In this document: piece by piece, positions 29,562 through 38,207 of the stretch
Position numbering within the stretch: the first letter of the stretch is position 1
Layout of the letters: each line of letters begins with the position of its first letter
Assembly (NCBI RefSeq): GCF_000737325.1
Contig: NZ_CP011125.1
Location: 8,866,001-8,930,000 of the forward strand
Length of the DNA stretch: 64,000 nt
From: Sandaracinus amylolyticus
GTDB lineage: Bacteria; Myxococcota_A; Polyangia; Polyangiales; Sandaracinaceae
Direction of reading: 5' to 3'
Notes under the pieces: generated by a model
Database searches by the model: none
The model's input: the letters and a program-made list of their open reading frames with translations, nothing else
Told to the model about the DNA's origin: nothing
Program-made: the position numbers and the translations under genes

Positions 29562-31172
29562 GTGCGCACCAACGCTCGGGCCCGACGCGCCCTGCGGGCG
29601 CTCGCGATCGCGTCCGTCGCGACGCTCGTCGTGGCGTTGCTGCACGTGTGGCTGCGCCCCTGGCTGGGCTCGACGGCGTCGCTGATGCTGTTCCTGCTCG
29701 CGGTGTACGTGAGCGCATCGGTCGCGGGCATGCTCGGCGGATCGATCGCGGCGGTGCTCGGCGTGCTCGTGGGCTCGGTCTTCTTCATGGGACGACCGGG
29801 CGAGCTGGGACCGCTCGCCAGCGGCGATCAGGTGCGCGTCGTGTTCTTCCTCGCGGTCGCGATCGCGATGTCGGCGACGAGCGAGCTGCTCCTGCGCACG
29901 CGGCGCCGCCTGCAGCGCGAGGTGGACGCGCGGAGCGACGCGCTCGCCGAGCGCGAGAAGCTCCTGCTCCGAGAGCGCGATGCGCGCGCGAACGCCGAGT
30001 CGATGGCGCGGCTGCGCGACGAGTTCGTGGGCACCGTCTCGCACGAGCTGCGCACGCCGGTGAACGCGATCCTCGGGTTCGCGGTGCTGCTGCGGCAGCG
30101 CGCGAGCGTCGACCCGAAGATCGTGCGCGGGCTCGAGGTGATCGAGCGCAACGCGCGCGCTCAGGCGCGCTTGATCGACGACATGCTCGACCTCGGGCGC
30201 ATCCTCGGCGGCAAGATGGCGCTCGTCCCCGAGCGGCTCGATCTGCGGGTGCCGATCCGCGACGCGCTCGAGTCGGTGCGGATGTCGGCGCGCGCGAAGC
30301 ACCTCGTGCTCGAGATCGATCTCGGCGAGGAGGCGGTGCCGGTGATGGGCGACGCGGGGCGCCTGCAGCAGGTCGCCTGGAACCTGCTCTCGAACGCGCT
30401 GAAGTTCACGCCGAGCGGCGGGCGCGTGCGCGTCGCGCTGCGGCGCGAGGACGAGCGCGCGGTGCTCGACGTGATCGACACCGGCGAGGGCATCGATCCC
30501 GCGTTCCTGCCGCACGTGTTCGACCGCTTCCGCCAACAGGACGCGTCGAGCACGCGCGTGCACGGCGGGATGGGCATCGGGCTCGCGATCACGCGGCAGC
30601 TGATCGAGCTGCACGGCGGGCGCGTGCGCGCGGAGAGCGCGGGGCGTGGTCGCGGCGCGCGGTTCGAGGTGTCGTTGCCGATCGCCGAGCCCGGTGCGCA
30701 GCCGCACGCCGAAGAAGCGATGCCGACGCGGCCGAGCGCGGTGACGCCGGTGCCGCTCGCGCACGGTCTGCTCGAGGGCGCGCGCGTGCTGCTCGTCGAG
30801 GACGACCCGGACTCGCGCGAAGCGGTGCGCGAAGGGCTGCGCTCGAGCGGCGCGATGGTGGACGCGGCGGACGCGGCGGAGCCCGCGCTCGCGCTGCTCG
30901 ACCGCGGGCGCTACGACGTGCTCGTCAGCGACATCGGGATGCCGGGGCACGACGGCTGGTGGCTGATGCGCGAGGTGCGGCGCGCGGCCGCGCAGTACAG
31001 CCGGATCCCGGCGATCGCGATCAGCGGGTTCGTGCGCGAGGAGGACGCGCGCGCGTCGAGCGAGGCGGGGTTCGATCGCCACGTGGGCAAGCCGCTCGAT
31101 CCGATCGAGCTCGCGCGCGAGATCGCGCGGATGATCGGGCGCCCGTCGGACGTGACGAGCGCACCGTCGTGA
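29562..31172 (+). CDS. Hybrid sensor histidine kinase/response regulator
   Basis: A 536-aa two-component protein from GTG 29562. The N-terminal 115 residues carry three or four membrane helices (LMLFLLAVYVSASVAGMLGG, AAVLGVLVGSVFFMG), like the DUF4118 module of KdpD. A coiled coil leads to HisKA with SHELRTPVNAILGF (His about 161), HATPase with NLLSNALKF, DTGEGI and GMGIGLAI, then a receiver (about 408-528) with VEDDPDSRE, phospho-acceptor Asp in VSDIGMPG (about 457) and GKPLDPIEL. All key residues are present. A deleted duplicate of parts of this gene lies at 33275-33504. No separate output regulator is adjacent. Confidence 0.95.
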   Translation: MRTNARARRALRALAIASVATLVVALLHVWLRPWLGSTASLMLFLLAVYVSASVAGMLGGSIAAVLGVLVGSVFFMGRPGELGPLASGDQVRVVFFLAVAIAMSATSELLLRTRRRLQREVDARSDALAEREKLLLRERDARANAESMARLRDEFVGTVSHELRTPVNAILGFAVLLRQRASVDPKIVRGLEVIERNARAQARLIDDMLDLGRILGGKMALVPERLDLRVPIRDALESVRMSARAKHLVLEIDLGEEAVPVMGDAGRLQQVAWNLLSNALKFTPSGGRVRVALRREDERAVLDVIDTGEGIDPAFLPHVFDRFRQQDASSTRVHGGMGIGLAITRQLIELHGGRVRAESAGRGRGARFEVSLPIAEPGAQPHAEEAMPTRPSAVTPVPLAHGLLEGARVLLVEDDPDSREAVREGLRSSGAMVDAADAAEPALALLDRGRYDVLVSDIGMPGHDGWWLMREVRRAAAQYSRIPAIAISGFVREEDARASSEAGFDRHVGKPLDPIELAREIARMIGRPSDVTSAPS

Positions 31173-31286
31173 GACGAGGTCGAGCCCGCCGATGAAGGCG
31201 GACTCAGCAGAGTCGTGCTCGTGCGGGGAGAACGTGGGCGCGTCGGGTGCGCGAGGCCTGGAGTGCCTGGAGCGCGCTCGGCATCG

Positions 31287-31499
31287 AAGGCGCGTGAGCT
31301 TGCCCGGCATCTCGGTGCGCGCGTAGCTCGGCATCGGCTCACCCCTGAGCGCCCACTGCTCGCGCGTCAGCGTCCAGACCAGCGCGGTGCGTTCGTCGAC
31401 CGTGCTCGCATCGCGCGAATCGGGGCGGCCTTCTTCGTCGAGTGAGACGCGCCGAACCGGCCATGGGTCGACGAGCTCCGTCGCGAGCCGATCATCTCT
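31287..31499 (-). pseudogene. Possible gene remnant in the gap after the hybrid kinase
   Basis: The 388-base gap 31173-31560 holds one protein-like stretch on the reverse strand: RDDRLATELVDPWPVRRVSL, then SRDASTVDERTALVWTLTRE and GEPMPSYARTEMPGKLTRL. It has no clear start, and after about 31287 the frame turns into antisense of the kinase end. It could be the remains of a small gene. No family recognised. The rest of the gap shows nothing. Confidence 0.35.
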
Positions 31500-31560
31500 G
31501 AGAGGCCACACTCTGCGCCCGCATGCTCTTCGCGCCCGGTCGGCGCGACGTGGGTCGCTC

Positions 31561-32688
31561 TCAATCGATCGCAGCGGCCAAGTCGAACCCGACGTCGTCC
31601 AGGCTCGCGTTGCAGCGGACCTCACCGCTTCTCAGGATCGCACAGGTGCGCGCGAGGCTCGTCTGTCCGATGTCCGCGACCTCACCCAGTACACGGCGAG
31701 GCTCTCGATCGACGAGCACGCTCGATGGGATCGTGACCCCGAGTGTCGTGAGACAGTGAACGTCGCCGTCGGTGAGCACCGCGCAGACGTTCACTCCGAC
31801 GCTCCGAAGAGCCTCGACCGAACCAGGCAGGCGATGGCGCCTGATCGCGTCGGCAGGAGGCATGATCCGACTGCTGTCCGGGTGGCACAGACTCGTGTCG
31901 CCGACGACGCCGCCCCAACAGTGGAGCTCGGTTCGGTTCACTGCGAGCGCACACCCGCCCTGAATCGTCGTCGCGACCGCGATGACGCGATCAGGAATCG
32001 GGACGTCGACCCACTCATCGCAATGGGATGACGAGCACCCGGGGCCGAGTCGCCCGCCGTCCGCGTTCCCACGACACCTCACGACGCCGTCCGCGATCAC
32101 GCATGAGTGCGCGAGATAGTCCACGGGAGTGCGGAGCTCTCGGCCTGCATCGTCCCCACGACACACCATCTCTCCTGAGCGCTCTCGCCAACACAGAGAG
32201 AATCCCGAGTCGTCCTGTGCGAGCTGAACGACATCGCGCCCGTGCGAGACGGGAGCCCCGATCGGAGTCGTCGTCCGCCGACTCATCCGCCAGCATCGTG
32301 CGGGCCCCGCGAGCCCCCAGACGCACAGGCGTTGCGCGCTCAGGTCGAGCCCGGCGAGCGGTTCGCGCGAGTCGTAGGTGAATCGCTGCGATTCGCCTTC
32401 TCTGCACCGAACGGTGTGTGGGTCGGCCAACCAGCACACCGCGTAACCGAAGGCATCGATTCGAGGCGAGACGCTGAGCGGCGGCAGCGCCGCAGGCACA
32501 AGTGTCGAGGGCTCGCTCGGAGCAGGCTCGACGTCGCGAGCTGGAGCCTCGAGCGCGTGAGCCGACGCGATTTCGAGGTCGCGGTCTCGCGGCGGGTCCC
32601 CGGAATCGACCGACACTCCACAGCCATGCGCCGCGTGCGCGAGCGCCAGCAGCAGCAGCGCAGCTCTGGGCCTGCTGCCACAACGCAT
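31561..32688 (-). CDS. RCC1-like repeat protein, exported
   Basis: A 375-aa protein from ATG 32688 with a signal peptide (MRCGSRPRAALLLLALAHAA) and a weak lipobox AHGC. After a Pro-rich linker, blocks such as CVIADGVVRCRGN, GGCALAVNRTELHCWGG, VCAVLTDGDVHCL and TCAILRSGEVRCN recur about every 40-50 residues. Each has the hydrophobic-G-x-V-x-C-W pattern of RCC1 blades with a Cys pair, typical of extracytoplasmic RCC1-like propellers in myxobacteria. Only four or five blades are convincing, fewer than the usual seven. Probably a cell-surface protein; partner unknown. Confidence 0.82.
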   Translation of the reverse strand: MRCGSRPRAALLLLALAHAAHGCGVSVDSGDPPRDRDLEIASAHALEAPARDVEPAPSEPSTLVPAALPPLSVSPRIDAFGYAVCWLADPHTVRCREGESQRFTYDSREPLAGLDLSAQRLCVWGLAGPARCWRMSRRTTTPIGAPVSHGRDVVQLAQDDSGFSLCWRERSGEMVCRGDDAGRELRTPVDYLAHSCVIADGVVRCRGNADGGRLGPGCSSSHCDEWVDVPIPDRVIAVATTIQGGCALAVNRTELHCWGGVVGDTSLCHPDSSRIMPPADAIRRHRLPGSVEALRSVGVNVCAVLTDGDVHCLTTLGVTIPSSVLVDREPRRVLGEVADIGQTSLARTCAILRSGEVRCNASLDDVGFDLAAAID

Positions 32689-32915
32689 GTCACGGGTTGA
32701 CCGCGCGATCGAGTGCGGTCTCCGCGGTCGCACGCCGAGAAGAGCGCGCGCGGCAGGGCGTCCGAAAGCCCAGCCTGAGATCTTGAACGTCGAAGCGAGG
32801 AGCAGCGCGAGCTGCGTTCCATCGATCTCGTCTCGGTTCACCACGCGGCGCCGTAGTCGTTTTCGATGAATCGCGCAACGAGCCGTCGCGCACCGGGACG
32901 AGCCGTACGCGCGCA

Positions 32916-33218
32916 TCAAGGAATGCCGAGCTGATTCTGCCACCTGCGCCAGAGTCGATGGCGCCACTCGTCCGACGGTTCGGGCTCGTCGACGACGACC
33001 TGCATTCCGCACGTCTCGATCTTGTGCAGCAGCGCCCACGCGAGCCCAAAGCAGTCGTCCGGACCGAACGAGGCCGAGAGCGCGCGTGCCTCTTGGAGGG
33101 AAACGGGCTCGGGGATTCGCTGGATCGTGTCCTGCCAGCGTCGCAGCTCGGCGTCGGTGGCATCGGGCTCGGCCGGCATCCGTCCTAGCGCGATCGCGTC
33201 GAGAGCTTCGGGCCTCAT
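32916..33218 (-). CDS. Small hypothetical protein, 100 aa
   Basis: From ATG 33218, a predicted cytosolic all-alpha protein: RPEALDAIALGRMPAEPDA, ELRRWQDTIQRI, LSASFGPDDCFGLAWALLHK and a Trp-rich end (DEWRHRLWRRWQNQL). Composition and lack of stops support coding. No ribosome-binding site is evident and I do not recognise the family. The kinase remnant begins 57 bases beyond its start on the other strand. Confidence 0.65.
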   Translation of the reverse strand: MRPEALDAIALGRMPAEPDATDAELRRWQDTIQRIPEPVSLQEARALSASFGPDDCFGLAWALLHKIETCGMQVVVDEPEPSDEWRHRLWRRWQNQLGIP

Positions 33219-33274
33219 ACGCCGACGTACGATTGTGCGCGGATCTCGCGATCACGTTGGACTGCAAGTGAGCG

Positions 33275-33504
33275 CGGAAGATCGTGCGGGGCTCCAGGTC
33301 ATCGACCGCAAGGCGCGCGGCCGCGCAGTGCAGCGGGATCCGGCGATCGCGATCAGTGGGCTCGTGCGCGAGGAGGACGCGCGCGCGTCGAGCGAGGGCG
33401 GCGTCGATCGCCACGTGGGCAAGCCGCTCGATCCGATCGAGCTGGCGCGCGAGATCGCGCGGATGATCGGGCCCCCTTCGGACGTGACGAGGGCACCGTC
33501 GTGA
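33275..33504 (+). pseudogene. Deleted duplicate fragment of the hybrid histidine kinase
   Basis: About 40 bases from 33277 match the HisKA region of the kinase at about 30116-30160 (GAAGATCGTGCG...). The sequence then jumps, and from about 33322 to 33504 it matches the receiver end at about 30985-31172, including GCGATCGCGATCAG, GTGCGCGAGGAGGACGCG and CCACGTGGGCAAGCCGCTCG. The TGA stop is preserved. Single-base differences and small indels are scattered through it. The piece is a duplication with some 830 bases deleted, inserted beside the toxin island, and cannot encode a working kinase. Confidence 0.85.
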
Positions 33505-33806
33505 CACGAGGTGGAACGCGGGGTTGACTGGCGCGATCAGCGCGCGCGTACACGTACGTCCGCGCAGGCTCGCCTGTGCGTCATGACATCTCACCGAGCC
33601 GGTTCTCACCGGCATTCCGGGCTCGCGCGCAACTGCAGCGCTGATGCGTGGGGGTCGTGAGCCAAAGCATTGCAACTGCAACGCCGCTCCGCGGGGAAGC
33701 TCCTGCCGGAGCACCGCTCCAACACAGCGAAGCGCACCGTGCCTGTGATGGTCCATTCCCTCAGCAGCGCGCGGGGGAGACGGAGCTCGCTCGTACCTGT
33801 ATCGCG
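33505..33806. other. Gap between kinase remnant and toxin island
   Basis: No gene is convincing on either strand. It is less GC-biased than the flanking core genes and contains a short inverted repeat around TTGCAACTGCAA. It may hold decayed sequence from the island's edge. Confidence 0.45.
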
Positions 33807-34190
33807 TTAGTTGGATTGCTTGTCGTACTCTTGGACCCAGTCCGATCGCCGCGACGCGATTAGCATCCTCCCGTCGTCCGGAAACCACCAGACCGGGAGC
33901 ATGTCGCGTCGCACCCCGAGCTTCGAAACATTGACTTCGAACGCCACCCAGATGGTTGCACACGTTCCGTACGGGCGCTCACGCAACGCTCCGATCTCAG
34001 ACACGGCAACGTGTCGAACGTCGAACGGGCCGAGTCGCGTCATCCCGCGGACATAGATGTCGCGAGGCAGCTCATTCGCCCCGCTCGGATGGTACAGCTG
34101 TCTGCGCGCGAGCTCGATGTCCCCTCGACTGAACGCGTCGAAATGTGCGCGCACCAACTCCACTGCTCGTTCGAGTACGCTCGCGTCCAT
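33807..34190 (-). CDS. Candidate immunity protein of module 1 (NTF2-like)
   Basis: A 127-aa protein from ATG 34190 with TGGAGGT nine bases upstream. It lies 18 bases after the stop of the toxin tip at 34209, the usual place of an immunity gene. The N-terminus VELVRAHFDAFSRGDIELAR and later strands (VRHVAVSEIGAL, TCATIWVAFEVNV, DMLPVWWFPDDGRMLIAS) fit an NTF2/SnoaL-like cone fold, a fold seen among immunity proteins. No signal peptide, so it acts in the cytosol. The immunity role is inferred from position only. Confidence 0.7.
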   Translation of the reverse strand: MDASVLERAVELVRAHFDAFSRGDIELARRQLYHPSGANELPRDIYVRGMTRLGPFDVRHVAVSEIGALRERPYGTCATIWVAFEVNVSKLGVRRDMLPVWWFPDDGRMLIASRRSDWVQEYDKQSN

Positions 34191-34208
34191 CCGCGTCCGA
34201 CCTCCAGG

Positions 34209-35165
34209 CTAGTTCGCCGAAGACAAGTGCGGCCCGACGATCACACCGCCTTCGGCCTCGAACATCGCCACAATCGCACTGCCGCCGTTCTCGGTTCTGA
34301 CTTCGTACTGCACGGCACGGAAATCGTTCGGATCATACCCGGCTCGTCGGAGTCCGTCGCGCACGGCGGGATTCTGCACCGGGCCGATGTCCCCGATGCG
34401 GCGAACACTCCTCACGCTCTGACCACGAATCGGTGGCGGCACGTCCGGACTCTCCAGTGCGTACCGGGCTGCGTCTTCTGGCCCGTAGAACTCGAGCGGG
34501 CTCTCGGAATCGCCGTCTCCGGCGTTCATGCGGTCGATGTGATCGAGCGCGGTCACGGCGCCGCGCACGTGCGCGGCCGCAGCGGCCAGACCAGCGGTCA
34601 CGAGCGCCGCACCCTCGGCGACCCCAACAGCCGCGGGTACGAGACTGAGACCCCCGCTCGGAGCAGCCCCTGCGATGCCACCGGCCCCCGATCCCCCGAT
34701 GGCGCCGAGCCCGCTCACGATCACGGCAGCGTCGTATCCCAGGCCACCAATCGAGCCGATGAGCACGCCAATCTCGAAAGCACGTGCATTCTCGGGGTCG
34801 GTCGGGGGCGGGCCGACAGACCCCGTGAGACCTACCGCGATACCCCCGACGAGATGGACAGTCCGGTCTGCTAGCGTTCCCCAGTCGATGGAAGGCGATT
34901 GTCCTTCCGCGACACCTCCGGTCGCGATCGGCTCGCCGCTCGAGCTGGTCTCGGCGTCGTAGGGATTCGGCGGCGGCGACATGCCTTCCGATTGGCCCGG
35001 CGACCGACGGGCGCCGAATATCGGGTTCCCCTGTTCGTCGTATCCGAGCAACTCGACACCGGGGGGCGGCTGAAGCGTGGCAGGCCCACCATCCGTGCTC
35101 GTGACGCTCACCCCGTTGCAGCCAGTCGGATCGGTCCACGAAGGGCGAGTTGTAGACGTACGCAT
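34209..35165 (-). CDS. Rhs C-terminal toxin region, module 1 (out of frame with its core)
   Basis: The frame has an ATG at 35165, giving 318 aa, but its natural start is the Rhs core upstream: TDPTGCNGVSV is the canonical end of an Rhs core, and the core itself is read in another frame. An Ala/Gly-rich hydrophobic region follows (GLGYDAAVIVSGLGAIGGSG, VGVAEGAALVTAGLAAAAAH), as in the translocation or linker regions of Rhs proteins. The final roughly 80 residues (RGQSVRSVRRIGDIGPVQNP, FRAVQYEVRTENGGSAIVAM) are the putative toxin. I cannot assign its activity. The downstream candidate immunity gene follows at 18 bases. Confidence 0.65.
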   Translation of the reverse strand: MRTSTTRPSWTDPTGCNGVSVTSTDGGPATLQPPPGVELLGYDEQGNPIFGARRSPGQSEGMSPPPNPYDAETSSSGEPIATGGVAEGQSPSIDWGTLADRTVHLVGGIAVGLTGSVGPPPTDPENARAFEIGVLIGSIGGLGYDAAVIVSGLGAIGGSGAGGIAGAAPSGGLSLVPAAVGVAEGAALVTAGLAAAAAHVRGAVTALDHIDRMNAGDGDSESPLEFYGPEDAARYALESPDVPPPIRGQSVRSVRRIGDIGPVQNPAVRDGLRRAGYDPNDFRAVQYEVRTENGGSAIVAMFEAEGGVIVGPHLSSAN

Positions 35166-36509
35166 ACCGATTGAGCGACTGAGTCCACGTCGGCATCGCC
35201 GTGATGGGATCCGGCGTGAGGAACCGGCCGATCACCGGGTCGTACACCCGACCGATCATATCGATGAGGCCGAGCTCATCGTCGTGGCGGTGCCCGGTGT
35301 ATCCGGCCTCGGGGCCTGTGACCGAGCCAGCGTCACCGAAGCTCGCATAGCTGCGCTCGTCGACTTCGTGACCGTTGTCGTCAGTCACGAGCACGATCGA
35401 GCCAAGCGCATCAGCATGAAGGAATTGCCGCGACTCCGTGGTTCCACCCACACCGCCGGTGTGCCTCGTGACTTCGACGACCTGATGCCCGTCAGCGTAG
35501 ACGCGGAAGCGGTGCTCGACTCCAGCGCTCGTCTCCTCACGAGAGTAGAGTCGCCCGATGTAGCGGATATCGGTCCCCGTGCTCAGGCGCGCTGCGATCC
35601 GATCGGACGCGTCATAGCGCATTTCGACCGTCTCCGCGGCTTCACCGGCACCGACAACAATCGTCGTCGGCAGGTCGAACGCGGTGTATTCGTCGATACG
35701 CTGGAACCCGCCAGACACTTGCGGACCACTCCGCTCTTGCTGGCGCCCGCGTGCGTCATAGGAGTACGAGTTCCCACCAGCCTGACTGACGGCGTGAGGC
35801 GATCCGCTGGGATCGTTGGAGTCGTAGGTGCCGATTCCCGTGCGGAACGTGATGTTCCCGAGAGCGTCATAGCGCGTGCTCTCGTGAGTCACAGTTCCGT
35901 CGAGGTTCGTGACGTCGGTGAGTCGCCCGAGCACGTCGTGGACGAACGCACGAGAATTCGCGGGAGTCAGCCCATCGATCTCCGAAGCTCGTCGACCATC
36001 GAGATCGTACGCGTAGGTCACGTCGCGCGCGACGCCGGCTGCGCTCGTGGTCGACATTCGCTGGATTCGGCCGGTAAGAGGCTCGAAGCTGACCGAGCTC
36101 TCCACGCCGTTCCCAAACGTCTCACCAGCACGTCGATAGCCCTGGTAGCTCTCGAGCGACTCCCAGAGGAGCGTTCCCGTCGAGTCACGCAGTCGATTCA
36201 GATGGCCGAAGCTATCGTATTCGTGAGTGACCGCGAACGCACCGGCCTCGCCGGGATAGCCGAGTTGAAGCGGCCGGCCGAAGCTGTCGTAGGACGACGT
36301 GACGACCATCTCCGGCAGGCCCGGCTGGTCGTGAGTCTCGGACGACAGGAAACCGCGGTTCGCCCCCATCGTCGGGACGGGCTCGTATCCATAGCGAATC
36401 TCGTGCGCGAGGGCGCCTCCCCCTGCGAACACGCGCTGTGCGCGAGCGCGTATCGGTCCCAGCCCGACCGCTGCGCGGCCGGCACGGCCCGGTGCCGGTC
36501 GGTCAAACG
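35136..36509 (-). pseudogene. Rhs core fragment 1, headless and frameshifted
   Basis: About 450 residues of Rhs/YD-repeat core: VTSSYDSFGRPLQLGYPG, TYAYDLDGRRASEID, STRYDALGNITFRTG, SYSYDARGRQQERSG, DELGLIDMIGRVYDPVIGRF and LNRYAYVYNSPF. The 5' end is abrupt: the preceding immunity gene stops at 36510 and core sequence starts at once, with no start codon, signal or N-terminal plug. Near 35140 the frame must shift to pass from NSPF to TDPTG. Rhs cores form a shell around the toxin; this one lacks most of it and is not expected to work by itself. Confidence 0.85.
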
Positions 36510-37010
36510 TCAGCCACCAAGCTTTGCCGTCCAACCGTCCATGAAGTCGAAGAGCTCGCGGATGGCGACAATCTGCACGTCTCCGCGCACTCCTACGTAC
36601 ATCTGTCCTGCGCTCAGCATGAAGAGGAGCGCTACCTCACCCGTCCCGTCCTCATCCACCCCGCCGCCGTGGATGGCAAACCAGAAGTTCTGCTGCTCGG
36701 GAACGAACTCCTCGGAGTTCCTCACCAACGCGCCGTCGGAGTCTACCGTTTCCCGCAGATAGGCCTCGAACGAAGTTCGAAAGACTCGGAACGTCTCCGG
36801 GCGGATCGAGCACGCGATGTCATGAGGCAATCGAAGACCGGCTCGGGCCGCGGCTTCCGTGGGACGCAGTGAGACGAGACAGGTCAGCATGCCATCGATG
36901 AGCCGCGCGTTCGACATGTCGAACTCGACGCAGCCTCCCTTCGTGACGAGCGAAAATGCGTTAGCGACTGTCTGTCTAGGATTGGTCGGCATGAGATTCG
37001 GCCCATCCAT
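36510..37010 (-). CDS. Candidate immunity protein, second of a paralogous pair
   Basis: A 166-aa protein from ATG 37010, sharing one base with the stop of the preceding gene (TGATG). It resembles that gene in plan: CVEFDMSNARLIDGMLTCLV (compare IEFDMTTASFAERFLDYHV), ETFRVFRTSFEAYL (compare GSFRSFRRLFEEYL), EVALLFMLS and VQIVAIRELFDFMDGW (compare VAVDAVRGLFEFMSEW). Cytosolic, no signal peptide. The pair follows toxin tip 2. Two related immunity genes in tandem suggest response to toxin variants. Role inferred from context. Confidence 0.75.
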   Translation of the reverse strand: MDGPNLMPTNPRQTVANAFSLVTKGGCVEFDMSNARLIDGMLTCLVSLRPTEAAARAGLRLPHDIACSIRPETFRVFRTSFEAYLRETVDSDGALVRNSEEFVPEQQNFWFAIHGGGVDEDGTGEVALLFMLSAGQMYVGVRGDVQIVAIRELFDFMDGWTAKLGG

Positions 37011-37504
37011 CAGGATGCAGTTCTGCGGAGCACGGTCTCCCATTCGCTCATGAACTCAAAGAGTCCTCGGACCGCATCGACCGCGACGCTCCCCTCGATT
37101 CCTGCGTAGTCGCGCTCATTCGGGGGCGACGAGGGCATGATCAGCATGAACACGAGCCGCACCCGACGACCGTCCGGCCAACATCCAAGCCGTCCGCGAA
37201 AGTAGAAGAAGAAGTCCAGTTCCATAGCCAGGAAAATCTCCGACGCTTCGTCGGGGACTCCGTCGGTGTCCTTGCCGCCCGAGAGGTACTCCTCGAACAG
37301 CCTTCGGAAAGAGCGAAACGAACCCTGGTAGGTAGAGCACGGAACGCGAGTCGGGAAGCAAACACCCGCCGCGCGCGCGTCGTCGAGAGCACGAATCGTC
37401 ACGTGATAATCCAGGAACCTCTCTGCGAAGCTCGCCGTCGTCATGTCGAACTCGATATCAGCACTCGTGGTGTGCAAGACAAAGCGCTCCTCGAGCGTCA
37501 CCAT
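37010..37504 (-). CDS. Candidate immunity protein, first of a paralogous pair
   Basis: A 164-aa protein. The start lies in ATGGTGA: ATG 37504 and GTG 37501 are adjacent and the GTG overlaps the stop of toxin tip 2 (37498-37500), so translation is coupled to the toxin. A GGGAGGG sequence just upstream can serve as ribosome-binding site. Features include FDMTTASFAERFLDYHVTIR, FRSFRRLFEEYLSGGKDTDG, AMELDFFFYFRGRLGCWPD and VDAVRGLFEFMSEWETVL. It is the paralog of the next gene. Immunity role inferred from position and coupling. Confidence 0.78.
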   Translation of the reverse strand: MVTLEERFVLHTTSADIEFDMTTASFAERFLDYHVTIRALDDARAAGVCFPTRVPCSTYQGSFRSFRRLFEEYLSGGKDTDGVPDEASEIFLAMELDFFFYFRGRLGCWPDGRRVRLVFMLIMPSSPPNERDYAGIEGSVAVDAVRGLFEFMSEWETVLRRTAS

Positions 37505-37743
37505 GCACCCTCCCAACCGTAGTTACGAGCGAGCCCGGGCAGTTCGTCCCTCCTCATATTGCTCATCGCGGTCACCACGCCTTCTTCTCCGACGACGACG
37601 ACATCGAAGCGAGCGGAACCGCCGCGTCCTTGCCGCCGGATGAAAACGTCGGCGCCGTCGGCCTGAGTCGTAGTCTGAGTTGCACCGTCGATGACCTGAT
37701 CGATGAGGCTGGGGTCGGATCGAAAGCGTCCGTCGATTCGCAC
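37498..37743 (-). pseudogene. Toxin tip 2, detached from its Rhs core
   Basis: An 81-residue frame with GTG at 37743: IDGRFRSDPSLIDQVIDGAT, DGADVFIRRQGRGGSARFDV, TAMSNMRRDELPGLARNYGW. It is placed like a C-terminal toxin, directly after a Rhs core remnant and directly before an immunity gene with an overlapping start. The core is in a different frame, so it cannot now be made as a fusion. The short mixed alpha/beta composition suits a small nuclease or similar effector, but no catalytic motif is recognised. Confidence 0.6.
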
Positions 37744-38175
37744 CTCGGCGCGCCGGTCTCGTCGGTCACCAGCACGACCGAGCCGAGGGGGTCGGTGTGC
37801 AGGTAGCCCGTGCGGGACGCCTCCCCGAGGCCGACGGTCACCGACACCGGCAGGTCGAAGGCCGTGTAGGAGTCGATCCGCTGGAAGCCCTCGCGGACCT
37901 GCGGACCGCTGCGCTCCACCTGGCGACCGCGTGCGTCGTAGCTGTAGCCGTTCGGGCCCGCCTGCGTCACTGCGTGCGGCGCGCCGCTCGGATCTGCGTA
38001 CACGTAGCTCCCGATCCCGTCCGCGACGTGATGTTCCCGAGCACGTCGTAGCGGGTGCTCTCGATGATGGTCGCGCCGTCGAAGCTCGTCACGTCCGTCA
38101 GCCGGCCCAGCGAGTCGTGCACGTACGCGCGCGAGCGCGAGCCATCGAGCCAGTCCCGCTCCGGATCCTGCCCAG
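37744..38175 (-). pseudogene. Rhs core fragment 2, internally deleted
   Basis: Core pieces homologous to fragment 1: SRAYVHDSLGRLTDVTSFDG and STRYDVLGNIT in one frame, then GIGSYVYADPSGAPHAVTQA, SYDARGRQVERSGPQVREGF and YLHTDPLGSVVLVTDETGAP in another. Compared with fragment 1, about 60 residues between the GLGEA and LHTDPLGS blocks are missing. A frameshift lies near 38030. It ends at the junction with toxin tip 2. Clearly a degraded copy of the same Rhs lineage. Confidence 0.8.
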
Positions 38176-38207
38176 TGACTCCGTCGGACTATCGGCGATC
38201 ACGTGGG

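Noticed and set aside
29436-31625. Reverse-strand frame of 729 codons over the hybrid kinase
   Set aside because: Shadow of the kinase; only the terminal 31287-31499 part looked protein-like and is reported separately as a weak remnant.
33022-33504. Forward frame of 160 codons ending in a receiver-like sequence
   Set aside because: The last part is the kinase remnant; the first part is antisense to the 100-aa gene. Not a new response regulator.
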